Positions 1 through 4,591 of a DNA stretch of 5,327 bases are shown here, piece by piece; position 1 is the stretch's first letter, and every line of letters begins with the position of its first letter. Made by a program: the position numbers and the translations under genes. The notes beneath the pieces are model-generated. The model searched no databases and was not told where the DNA came from. It saw only the letters and a program-made list of their open reading frames with translations. The DNA lies in the NCBI GenBank assembly GCA_022615805.1, contig JAKEGO010000085.1:1-5327 (forward strand), given 5' to 3'. The DNA is from Thermoplasmata archaeon (lineage in GTDB: Archaea; Thermoplasmatota; JAKEGO01).

Positions 1-305
1 AGGGGATGGGGCGGCGGCTCGCGCCGGGGATGGCGACCCACTGCCGGTCATCAAGGGAGGCGTGCCATCGGGGCTTCGTCGACGCGGGGTACCGGCCGAT
101 CGATATGATCTGGGGAGTGTGGATGGGGGTCGACCTCGAGGGTAGGGACGGCGCCGGTGCGATCAGGTCCAGGTTCGGCGCGCCAGAGGACAGGTTCCAG
201 ATGGGGACGATGGACGAGTATCGAGCTCCGGGGGACAACGGACCGTTCCTTTCTTCTCCGGGCGTGCTGCGCGGATGGAAAGCGTTATCTTCGCGGTCCG
301 CATGA
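1..305 (+). CDS. Possible 3' end of an unrecognised upstream gene (partial)
   Basis: This frame is open from the left edge to a TGA at 303-305, with an internal ATG at position 6 that could be a start. I do not recognise the protein, and no family motif, signal peptide or membrane segment is evident. Two things favour coding. Up to about position 220 the third codon positions are almost all G or C, as in the clear genes here. The stop also overlaps the ATG at 302 of the GrpB-family gene in an ATGA junction, the arrangement seen again at 4588-4591. Against it, G/C preference at third positions fades after about 220, and the final residues (LSSRSA) look like untranslated DNA read through. The opposite strand is also open in one frame, but its Ser/Pro-rich translation resembles the antisense shadows of the other genes. 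The gene could be real, or chance openness in GC-rich DNA. Confidence 0.3.
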   Translation, partial: GMGRRLAPGMATHCRSSREACHRGFVDAGYRPIDMIWGVWMGVDLEGRDGAGAIRSRFGAPEDRFQMGTMDEYRAPGDNGPFLSSPGVLRGWKALSSRSA

Positions 306-823
306 CCGGGACCATGTCCGAACCGGTCATCATAACCGCCTACGACCCTTCGTGGCCGTCCATGTTCGTCGCCGAGCGGGACAGGGTCCTCAGGGTCCTC
401 GACGGCTTCGATGCACGGGTCGAGCACATAGGGAGCACCGCCGTCCCGGGCCTCGGTTCGAAGCCCGTGATCGATATGCTGGTCGGCCTCCCCTCGATGC
501 GGGCGGTGGCGGAAGCGGCGCAGCATCTCGGGGGCGCCGGATACGAGCGCGACCCCAACGTTTCGGCGGATCCCGACCGGACGTTCCTTCTCCGGCGCGA
601 GGGGGGCAAGCGCCTCTTCCACGCGCATCTCGTGGAGACGGGCTCCGTGACCTGGGCCAAGCACCTCGCGTTCAGGGACCTCCTTAGGAGGGACGGTGGT
701 CTCGCCGGCGCTTACGAATGCGCCAAGAGGGCGTTCGCCACCAGGTACCGGGACGACAGGGATGGTTACACGAGGGCGAAGGTGGAGTTCATCGAGACCG
801 CGCTCGCGAGCGTACGAAGGTGA
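302..823 (+). CDS. GrpB / UPF0157 family protein (nucleotidyltransferase-like fold)
   Basis: This 173-residue protein matches the GrpB (UPF0157) family in length and motif order. ITAYDPSWPSMF lies near the N-terminus (about 11-22), VEHIGSTAVPGLGSKPVIDM at about 40-59 carries the family's Gly-Ser pair and following Asp, and WAKHLAFRDLLR lies in the C-terminal half. The family has a nucleotidyltransferase-like fold, but its substrate is generally unknown; some members are fused to CoA-metabolism enzymes. Three ATGs are possible (275, 302, 314). The family normally begins just before the YDPxW segment, which favours 302 or 314. I chose 302 because it overlaps the preceding stop as ATGA. A leaderless start at 314 with a weak TATA-like GTTATCTT at about 284-291 is the alternative. 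No clear Shine-Dalgarno site precedes either. Family assignment is strong; biochemical role is unassigned. Confidence 0.88.
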   Translation: MTGTMSEPVIITAYDPSWPSMFVAERDRVLRVLDGFDARVEHIGSTAVPGLGSKPVIDMLVGLPSMRAVAEAAQHLGGAGYERDPNVSADPDRTFLLRREGGKRLFHAHLVETGSVTWAKHLAFRDLLRRDGGLAGAYECAKRAFATRYRDDRDGYTRAKVEFIETALASVRR

Positions 824-1028
824 CCCGACATCGTCCTAATCGTTGCGAGGGGCGCCACCCCCTTTCGGGGACCGCACGCACCGTCGCGTTTCATCGAACG
901 ACATGGGCGCGTGGTACATCGAAGGCGTCCATCGAACGGCCTTGAACCATCGGTGAGGCTCATCCGGATCCCCTCCTTACCCGCCCCGGGATGACCGCAC
1001 ATCGCGATGGATCGCGCGAACAATATCC
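824..1028. other. Intergenic region without a detectable gene
   Basis: The stretch from the GrpB stop to the FKBP start (824-1140) has no convincing gene on either strand; open frames across it are tails or shadows of neighbours. No tRNA-like T-arm is seen. It holds a short CCCC-TTTC-GGGG hairpin at 859-870 with no T-run behind it, three copies of a CATCGAAsG word (892-900, 918-926, 930-938) and a 10-bp palindrome CATCGCGATG at 1000-1009, about 20 bases before the TATA box. Any of these could be regulatory, but none is strong alone. Confidence 0.5.
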
Positions 1029-1036
1029 TTAAATAG
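1017..1036 (+). promoter_or_regulatory. Archaeal promoter (BRE/TATA) of the FKBP gene
   Basis: CCTTAAATAG at 1027-1036 is a good archaeal TATA box in otherwise GC-rich DNA, preceded by the A-rich CGAACAAT (1017-1024) as a plausible TFB-recognition element. Start of transcription is expected about 25 bases downstream, near 1060. That leaves an 80-nt leader before the ATG at 1141, long for archaea. The core resembles the box at 1644-1653 (CCTTAAGTAG). Confidence 0.72.
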
Positions 1037-1140
1037 TGACCGGCGTCCTGTTCAACGGAACGCACGCACGGCGGCTCCCTGGAGCCAACGCGAACGACGA
1101 ACGTTCTTTTCGCCGCGCGGGCGACCTCGAGGGTGACACA

Positions 1141-1575
1141 ATGCCCATCAAGGCAGGAGACACGGTGAGCATCGAGTACAGGATCGCCCTTACGGACGGG
1201 ACCATTCTGGAGTCGACGGAAGGGGAGCCCATGGATGTGGTCGTCGGCGCGGGCCAGATCCTGACGGGCGTCGAGAGGGCGCTCGAGGGGATGGAGGCCG
1301 GCGCGGAGAGGACGGTCACCATCAGGCCCGAGGACGCCTTCGGGACCATCAACCACGACCTCGTCGTGGAGATACCGATGGAGCGGTTCCCGGAGGGGAT
1401 GGCGCTCAAACGCGGCCAGACCTTCGAGCTGGAGCTGCCCAGCGGCGGCAAGGCTCCTGCGACCGTCATCGACGTCACCGTGGACGGGGTCACCTTCGAC
1501 CTCAACCACCCCCTCGCGGGGCAGGCCCTGAAGGTGTGGGTCCGGGTCTCTGACAGACGCGAACGCGGTGAGTGA
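1141..1575 (+). CDS. FKBP-type peptidyl-prolyl cis-trans isomerase, SlyD-like
   Basis: This 144-residue cytoplasmic protein has the archaeal short-FKBP/SlyD architecture. The N-terminal FKBP half (about 1-68) includes the YRIALTDGTILEST strand region, GAGQILTGVERALEGM and the PEDAFG turn. An inserted IF-type chaperone domain (about 70-117) follows, and the chain returns to FKBP with FDLNHPLAGQAL (119-130), the family's hallmark NHPLAG. Known members isomerise Xaa-Pro bonds and hold folding intermediates. It has no cysteines and lacks the His/Cys-rich metal-binding tail of E. coli SlyD. The frame is open back to ATG 1036, but that extra 35-residue segment is not FKBP-like and lies mostly in the predicted leader. 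ATG 1141 is preceded by GAGGGTGA (1129-1136) and gives the expected N-terminus (MPIKAGDTVSIEY). It appears monocistronic, with its own promoter and 143 bases before the next gene. Confidence 0.93.
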   Translation: MPIKAGDTVSIEYRIALTDGTILESTEGEPMDVVVGAGQILTGVERALEGMEAGAERTVTIRPEDAFGTINHDLVVEIPMERFPEGMALKRGQTFELELPSGGKAPATVIDVTVDGVTFDLNHPLAGQALKVWVRVSDRRERGE

Positions 1576-1635
1576 CCGGAGCGCCGGCCCTGGTCCCTGG
1601 GTCCGGGTCGAGCGCGCCCCCGCCCTGAATGCGTC

Positions 1636-1653
1636 GGGAAAACCCTTAAGTAG
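1636..1653 (+). promoter_or_regulatory. Archaeal promoter (BRE/TATA) of the sulfur-relay operon
   Basis: GGGAAAAC (1636-1643) followed by CCTTAAGTAG (1644-1653) forms a purine-rich BRE plus TATA box just upstream of the six-gene operon. Transcription is expected to start about 25 bases after the TATA centre, near 1675, giving a leader of about 44 nt before ATG 1719. No other promoter-like A/T-rich element appears between here and the end of the operon. Confidence 0.75.
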
Positions 1654-1670
1654 CGGGCTACCATTTGTGT

Positions 1671-1699
1671 TTTGTTGTGCCATAACAATGCACAACTAA
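1671..1699. promoter_or_regulatory. A/T-rich dyad at the predicted start site: candidate operator
   Basis: The arms TTTGTTGTGC (1671-1680) and GCACAACTAA (1690-1699) are inverted repeats matching at 9 of 10 positions, including a perfect 7-bp core GTTGTGC/GCACAAC, separated by nine bases. The dyad spans 29 bp and covers the predicted start of transcription, where a bound dimeric repressor would block archaeal RNA polymerase. The obvious candidate ligand is the winged-helix regulator at 3519-3887, but that pairing is inferred. Confidence 0.55.
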
Positions 1700-1718
1700 T
1701 TCGCTGGAGCGTCCGGGG

Positions 1719-2081
1719 ATGACAGGGAACGAGGGCAGCATCCGCATCGGTTTCGTGCTGACGAAGGCGCCGTTGGAGTCCGGGCTCGTCGAGACCGCGC
1801 TCAGGACGGCCGCCGCGGCGCGTGGCAGGGGCGACGCGGTCGGGTTCTTCCTGCTCAGCGACGGGATATGGCTCGCCAAGAAGGGGGCGAGGAACACCGC
1901 GGCAGACCTGTTCGCACGGCTCATCGCCGGGGGCGCCAGGGCGATGGCGAGCCGGGACCACCTCCTCGCCGCCGGCATCGCCGAGGGCGACGTGATGGAG
2001 GGTGTAGAGGTGACGAACAAGCCGTACCCGTCGCTCGTCGAGCACGTGATGGCGCTATGGGACAGGGTGGTGGTCGTCTGA
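1719..2081 (+). CDS. DsrE-family protein, cysteine-free subunit (first of three)
   Basis: This 120-residue protein has the DsrE/TusD-like fold pattern: a first strand IRIGFVLTKAP, helix TALRTAAAARGRG, second strand VGFFLLSDGIW (41-51), helix ADLFARLIAGGA, then the loop where DsrE/TusD carry their sulfur-binding Cys, and EGVEVTN with the terminal strand DRVVVV. By alignment to the AAGI turn, Ser78 sits where the persulfide Cys would be. The protein has no cysteine at all, so it probably acts as a structural or partner subunit rather than a carrier. It is clearly paralogous to the next gene (LTKGPY... LDGCW), and the two would form part of a hetero-oligomer like TusBCD or DsrEFH. ATG 1719 has GGAG at 1705-1708 with a somewhat long spacer. 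It is the first gene of the operon. Confidence 0.8.
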   Translation: MTGNEGSIRIGFVLTKAPLESGLVETALRTAAAARGRGDAVGFFLLSDGIWLAKKGARNTAADLFARLIAGGARAMASRDHLLAAGIAEGDVMEGVEVTNKPYPSLVEHVMALWDRVVVV

Positions 2082-2443
2082 ACGAGGGCGAGCCGCGCAC
2101 GCTGACGATACTGCTCACGAAGGGGCCCTACGTGTCTGAGGCCGCGGACATGGCCTTCAAGACGGCGCTCGCCGCCAGGCGGAAGGGGTACAAGGTCAAC
2201 GTCTTCCTCTACCTCGACGGCTGCTGGACGAGCCACATCACCGGCGACAAGGACTACAACAACCCGGGGGAGTGGCTGCGGTCGGCGATCGAGCGTGGCG
2301 TCACCGTCAACCAGTGCGAGAGGTGCACGGAGGCGCGGGACCTCGGGAAGGAGGACATGAACGAGGGGATAGACGTTACGGGGTCGTTCCGCTTCATCGA
2401 CCAGGTGCGGGCGTCCGACCGCGTCATCACCTTCGGGGGCTGA
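2057..2443 (+). CDS. DsrE-family sulfur-transfer protein, cysteine-bearing subunit
   Basis: This protein follows the DsrE fold: TLTILLTKGPY first strand, AFKTALAARRKGY helix, VNVFLYLDGCW second strand, LRSAIERGV helix, QCERCTEARDL active loop, EGIDVTGS and RVITFGG. From ATG 2057 it is 128 residues, with Cys56, Cys87 and Cys90. Cys87 aligns with the catalytic Cys of DsrE/TusD, and Cys90 makes a CxxC pair that could resolve a persulfide or bind metal. It is the only cysteine-bearing member of the trio, so it probably holds the sulfane sulfur and exchanges it with TusA. Start is uncertain. ATG 2057 overlaps the previous gene by 25 bases, has GTGAT (2046-2050) upstream, and adds an unusual GQGGG N-terminus. 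A CTG at 2078 would overlap by only 4 bases (CTGA) and give 121 residues, matching the siblings. Confidence 0.82.
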   Translation: MGQGGGRLNEGEPRTLTILLTKGPYVSEAADMAFKTALAARRKGYKVNVFLYLDGCWTSHITGDKDYNNPGEWLRSAIERGVTVNQCERCTEARDLGKEDMNEGIDVTGSFRFIDQVRASDRVITFGG

Positions 2444-2447
2444 GCCG

Positions 2448-2807
2448 ATGGCACGCAATGTACTCATTATCGCGGCGCACGGGACGTATGGCAGGGACGA
2501 CGATGCCTTCGGGACGATGCTCATGGCGAGCTCCGCGCTGTCAAAGGGCGTCGACACGACCCTCGTCCTCGTCGACGACGGCGCATCAATGGCGGTGAAG
2601 GCGCAGGACACGAGCAGACTCGGCCTGCCGAACAACTACGACGAGGCCGCGGTCTTTATCGACCTCGGGGGGAAACTGTTCGTAATGAGGGGCGCAATGG
2701 AGGAGCGCGGCATACGCGAGGATGAGCTGCTCGACGGCGCCCGCATCATCGACGAGGCCGGACTCGCCGGGCTGATAGTGGAGCACGACGTCACGATGAC
2801 GTTCTGA
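2448..2807 (+). CDS. DsrE-family protein, cysteine-free subunit (third of three)
   Basis: This 119-residue protein is a divergent DsrE-fold member. Strand NVLIIAAHGTYG is followed by helix FGTMLMASSALSKG, strand TTLVLVDDGASMAV (38-50), helix/strand FIDLGGKLFVMRGAMEERGI, and ELLDGARIIDEAGLAGLIVEHDVTMTF. The ERGI turn followed by LLDGARII matches the region after the DsrE/TusD active loop, placing Met80 where Cys would lie. The chain has no cysteine. It probably fills a DsrF/TusC- or DsrH/TusB-like structural position, but I cannot tell which. The ATG lies four bases after the preceding stop, so translation is likely coupled. Two of three subunits lacking thiols argues for one active site per heterotrimeric unit. 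Confidence 0.78.
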   Translation: MARNVLIIAAHGTYGRDDDAFGTMLMASSALSKGVDTTLVLVDDGASMAVKAQDTSRLGLPNNYDEAAVFIDLGGKLFVMRGAMEERGIREDELLDGARIIDEAGLAGLIVEHDVTMTF

Positions 2808-2826
2808 GGCTCGTGGAAGCAACAAA

Positions 2827-2833
2827 GGAGGAG
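2827..2833 (+). promoter_or_regulatory. Strong Shine-Dalgarno site of tusA-like gene
   Basis: GGAGGAG ends five bases before ATG 2839. It is a consensus ribosome-binding site in the 31-base gap after the DsrE trio, suggesting the sulfur carrier is translated independently and efficiently rather than by coupling. Confidence 0.8.
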
Positions 2834-2838
2834 AAGGG

Positions 2839-3066
2839 ATGACAGAGGAGATCAGGATATCGACCATGGGCATGAACTGCCCGAAACCGTTGATCGAGAC
2901 GAGGAAGGCGATGCGGAGGATGGCGAAGGGGCAGGTGCTCGTCGTGGAGGGCGACCACGCGGTGTCGAAGGACGAGATACCGCAGGCGATGCGCGACACG
3001 GGCGACGAGGTCGTCTCCGTCGTGGAGAAGGGCGGAAGGTGGACCATCACGATAAGGAAGGGGTGA
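2839..3066 (+). CDS. tusA: TusA/SirA-family sulfur carrier protein
   Basis: This 75-residue protein is the usual size for TusA and carries its signature CPKP (Cys14-Pro-Lys-Pro17) after the first strand (ISTMGMNCPKPL). The helix ETRKAMRRMAKG, strand VLVVEGDHAVSKDEIPQAMRDTG and terminal strand RWTITIRKG complete the small alpha/beta fold. Known TusA proteins carry a persulfide on the CPxP cysteine and pass it between desulfurases, DsrE/TusD-type proteins and targets such as tRNA thiolation, molybdenum-cofactor synthesis or dissimilatory sulfur oxidation. Here the neighbours on both sides are DsrE-type proteins, so sulfur exchange with Cys87 of the second DsrE subunit and Cys99 of the next gene product is the likely role. 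The pathway's endpoint is not visible. It has a consensus ribosome-binding site. Confidence 0.93.
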   Translation: MTEEIRISTMGMNCPKPLIETRKAMRRMAKGQVLVVEGDHAVSKDEIPQAMRDTGDEVVSVVEKGGRWTITIRKG

Positions 3067-3067
3067 T
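3061..3067 (+). promoter_or_regulatory. Ribosome-binding site overlapping the tusA stop codon
   Basis: GGGTGAT contains the TusA stop TGA (3064-3066) and is also an archaeal-type Shine-Dalgarno sequence three bases before ATG 3071. Termination on tusA therefore takes place on the next gene's ribosome-binding site, so the two are likely translationally coupled and made in similar amounts. Confidence 0.6.
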
Positions 3068-3070
3068 CGC

Positions 3071-3490
3071 ATGTCAGAGAGATCGATGACGATGATCCTC
3101 CACTCGGGGGACATGGACAAGGCGATGGCCGCCTTCATAGTGGCCAACGGCGCCGCGGCCAAGGGGATGGACGTGACCATATTCGCCACGTTCTGGGGGC
3201 TGAGGCTCGTGCGGAAGGGGAAACCGGCGAAGGCGAGGCTGTCGAGGATGAACATGGGCGGCATGGGCGCGATGATGATAAGGCGCATGATGCGGAAGGG
3301 GAACGTCGCCCCGCTCGAGGAGCTCATCCGCGACGCGTCAGAACTCGGAGTGCGCATGGTCGCCTGCGAGATGACGATGGGCCTCATGGGCGTCAAGAAG
3401 GAGGACCTCATGCCCGAGTTCTCCGAGATCGGCGGCGTCGGGACGTATCTGGACGCGGCCCGCGAGGGGAACATCAACCTGTTCGTCTGA
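3071..3490 (+). CDS. DsrE2/DsrE3-type (DrsE_2 family) sulfur-transfer protein
   Basis: This 139-residue protein fits the DrsE_2 (DsrE2/DsrE3) family. It has the strand MTMILHSGDMDK, helix AMAAFIVANGAAAKG, strand VTIFATFWGL (35-44), the loop region with RMNMGGMGAMMIRRMMRKG, helix PLEELIRDASELG, and the signature ACEMTMGLMGVKKEDL with its single cysteine Cys99, then GVGTYLDAA. In sulfur oxidisers, dsrE2 and dsrE3 genes sit next to tusA, and the proteins exchange thiosulfonate or persulfide sulfur with TusA; DsrE3A of Metallosphaera is the archaeal example, which carries two cysteines. Only one is present here. It has no transmembrane segment, unlike membrane-anchored DsrE2, so it is probably cytoplasmic and closer to DsrE3. 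Methionine is strikingly abundant (18 of 139). It starts four bases after tusA. Confidence 0.87.
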   Translation: MSERSMTMILHSGDMDKAMAAFIVANGAAAKGMDVTIFATFWGLRLVRKGKPAKARLSRMNMGGMGAMMIRRMMRKGNVAPLEELIRDASELGVRMVACEMTMGLMGVKKEDLMPEFSEIGGVGTYLDAAREGNINLFV

Positions 3491-3504
3491 GGCGGACGAA
3501 CGCT

Positions 3505-3513
3505 GAGGAGGGT
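3505..3513 (+). promoter_or_regulatory. Shine-Dalgarno site of the regulator gene
   Basis: GAGGAGGGT lies five bases before ATG 3519 within a 28-base gap that shows no promoter-like A/T-rich element. It fixes the start of the regulator and supports its translation from the operon transcript. Confidence 0.7.
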
Positions 3514-3518
3514 CGCGG

Positions 3519-3887
3519 ATGATCGAGGGGCTGCTGTCCGTCTCGGGGAGGCTCGAGGACGGCACGTTCACGTGTATGGACCTCGTCAGGTGCATGTTCA
3601 ACCTCAACGACACCGAGCTCAACGCGCTCCGCGCCCTCGAGGAGGGGAAGGCCGCGACCGCGGGAGACCTGGCGGAGAGGATCGACAGGGACCGGTCGAC
3701 GACCTACAGGGCGCTCGAGAAGCTCGCGGCCGCCGGCCTGGTGTACAAGGAGCGGCGCGGGGGAGAGAGGAGGGGTTATTCGAACGTCTACCGCCGGCTC
3801 CCCCGGAAGGACCTGGACAGGAAGGCGGAGAAAGCGCTGGACGCGTGCTACCGGAAGCTCAAGAGGGCGTTGAGGGCGGGGGATTAG
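3519..3887 (+). CDS. Winged helix-turn-helix transcriptional regulator (TrmB/ArsR-like)
   Basis: This 122-residue protein is an archaeal TrmB-type winged-helix regulator reduced to its DNA-binding domain plus a short helical tail. After a variable N-terminus comes FTCMDLVRCMFNLNDTELNALRALEEG. Helix TAGDLAERID (47-56) and recognition helix RDRSTTYRALEKLAAAGL (57-74) follow, then the wing VYKERRGGERRGYSNVYRRLP and the tail DLDRKAEKALDACYRKLKRAL, likely a dimerising helix. It lacks the sugar-binding domain of full TrmB. Cys19 and Cys25 form a CX5C pair before the HTH, with Cys110 in the tail; these could sense persulfide, oxidation or metal, though this is inferred. As the last gene of the sulfur operon, it probably controls that operon, with the dyad at 1671-1699 as candidate site. 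DNA-binding assignment is strong; target and signal are inferred. Confidence 0.88.
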   Translation: MIEGLLSVSGRLEDGTFTCMDLVRCMFNLNDTELNALRALEEGKAATAGDLAERIDRDRSTTYRALEKLAAAGLVYKERRGGERRGYSNVYRRLPRKDLDRKAEKALDACYRKLKRALRAGD

Positions 3888-3991
3888 CCTGTGGAAGACG
3901 CGCCCTGAATGGCTTCGCATGCCGAACCTGGTCCGCCATCGCCCGACCCCGGAGACGAAAGTGTGATAGGCCCTCCGACGCATGCCGTCCC

Positions 3992-4591
3992 GTGGATCTC
4001 GTCTGGTACGCCTGTTACGGGTCGAACCTCGACGCCGACCGTTTCATGGAGTACATCAGGGATTGCACAGACCGCTCACCGCCCATGACCAGCGAGCCGC
4101 TGGTCATAGACCACAGAATGTACTTCGCCAAGCGTTCGGACCGATGGAAGGGCGGCGTGGCCTTCATCGAGAGGCGCGAGGCCCGGGGGGCGACCCTCGG
4201 GAAACGATACCTCGTCTCGAGGGAACAGTTCGAGGAGGTGTTCCTCATGGAGAACAAGGTGTCGAGCGATGGCGCCTTCGGGGTAGACCTCTCCGGGACC
4301 CTGGAGGACGGGGAGGACATCATGCCATGGGGGGGCTGGTACAACCGCCTGGTGCTCCTCGACCGCATTGAGGGCACGCCCGTCATCACGTTCACGGCGA
4401 GCTGGGACGACGGTTCGGAGCCATGCGAACCCCCGTCGACGGACTATCTCGACAGGATCGTCAGGGGGCTCCGCACAACGCATTCCCTTACCGACCGGGA
4501 CATCCTCGAATACCTGAAGGGCCTCGGAGGCATCGAGGGGCGGATCGCCGGGGACCACCTCGCCCGGATGGTCGGGGGTTCAGCGGGATGA
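3992..4591 (+). CDS. Gamma-glutamylcyclotransferase-like fold protein
   Basis: This 199-residue protein begins VDLVWYACYGSNLDADRF, with YGSN at residues 9-12, the substrate-binding loop typical of gamma-glutamylcyclotransferase/AIG2-like folds. Further family-like segments are DHRMYFAKRSDRWKGGVAFIERR (40-62), GKRYLVSREQFEEVFLMENKV (70-90) and WYNRLVLLDRIEGTPVITFTA. Related bacterial and archaeal proteins are mostly annotated hypothetical or GGCT-like. Glu87 in FLMEN is a candidate equivalent of the catalytic Glu, by position only, so activity is uncertain and a non-catalytic role is possible. The frame is open far upstream, through the regulator gene, but has no in-frame ATG there. GTG 3992 directly precedes the conserved WYACYGSN and is the best start. 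No Shine-Dalgarno site is near it, so translation may be leaderless. Its stop overlaps the methyltransferase start as ATGA. Confidence 0.8.
   Translation: MDLVWYACYGSNLDADRFMEYIRDCTDRSPPMTSEPLVIDHRMYFAKRSDRWKGGVAFIERREARGATLGKRYLVSREQFEEVFLMENKVSSDGAFGVDLSGTLEDGEDIMPWGGWYNRLVLLDRIEGTPVITFTASWDDGSEPCEPPSTDYLDRIVRGLRTTHSLTDRDILEYLKGLGGIEGRIAGDHLARMVGGSAG

Noticed and set aside
849..870. Hairpin GGGG...CCCC/CCCC-TTTC-GGGG after the GrpB gene as a terminator
   Set aside because: Short mutually exclusive stems, no following T-run, and archaeal termination does not rely on hairpins.
1000..1009. Palindrome CATCGCGATG upstream of the FKBP TATA box as an operator
   Set aside because: A 10-bp perfect palindrome is expected several times in 5 kb, and it has no extension; noted only as part of the intergenic description.
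1036..1140. N-terminal extension of the FKBP gene to ATG 1036
   Set aside because: The ATG would lie on the TATA box itself, the extension lacks FKBP similarity, and ATG 1141 has a ribosome-binding site and the family's usual N-terminus.
766..1695. Minus-strand open frame of 309 codons across the intergenic region and FKBP gene
   Set aside because: Its intergenic part, the only piece not opposite a known gene, has no recognisable domain, and no promoter-like element precedes it.
1029..2045. Long minus-strand open frame (338 codons) spanning the FKBP and first DsrE genes
   Set aside because: It is antisense to two strongly recognised genes, its translation is Arg/Ser/Pro-rich with no family motif, and it crosses the promoter and dyad region. 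Long antisense frames are expected in GC-rich DNA.
1658..2635. Minus-strand open frame of 325 codons over the DsrE trio
   Set aside because: It lies opposite three recognisable DsrE-family genes and shows no motif of its own; it is a compositional shadow.
1621..3911. CGCCCTGAATG occurring after both the FKBP gene (1621-1631) and the regulator gene (3901-3911)
   Set aside because: An 11-base repeated word is expected a few times by chance among all pairs in a window this size, especially with GC bias; no shared structure surrounds it.
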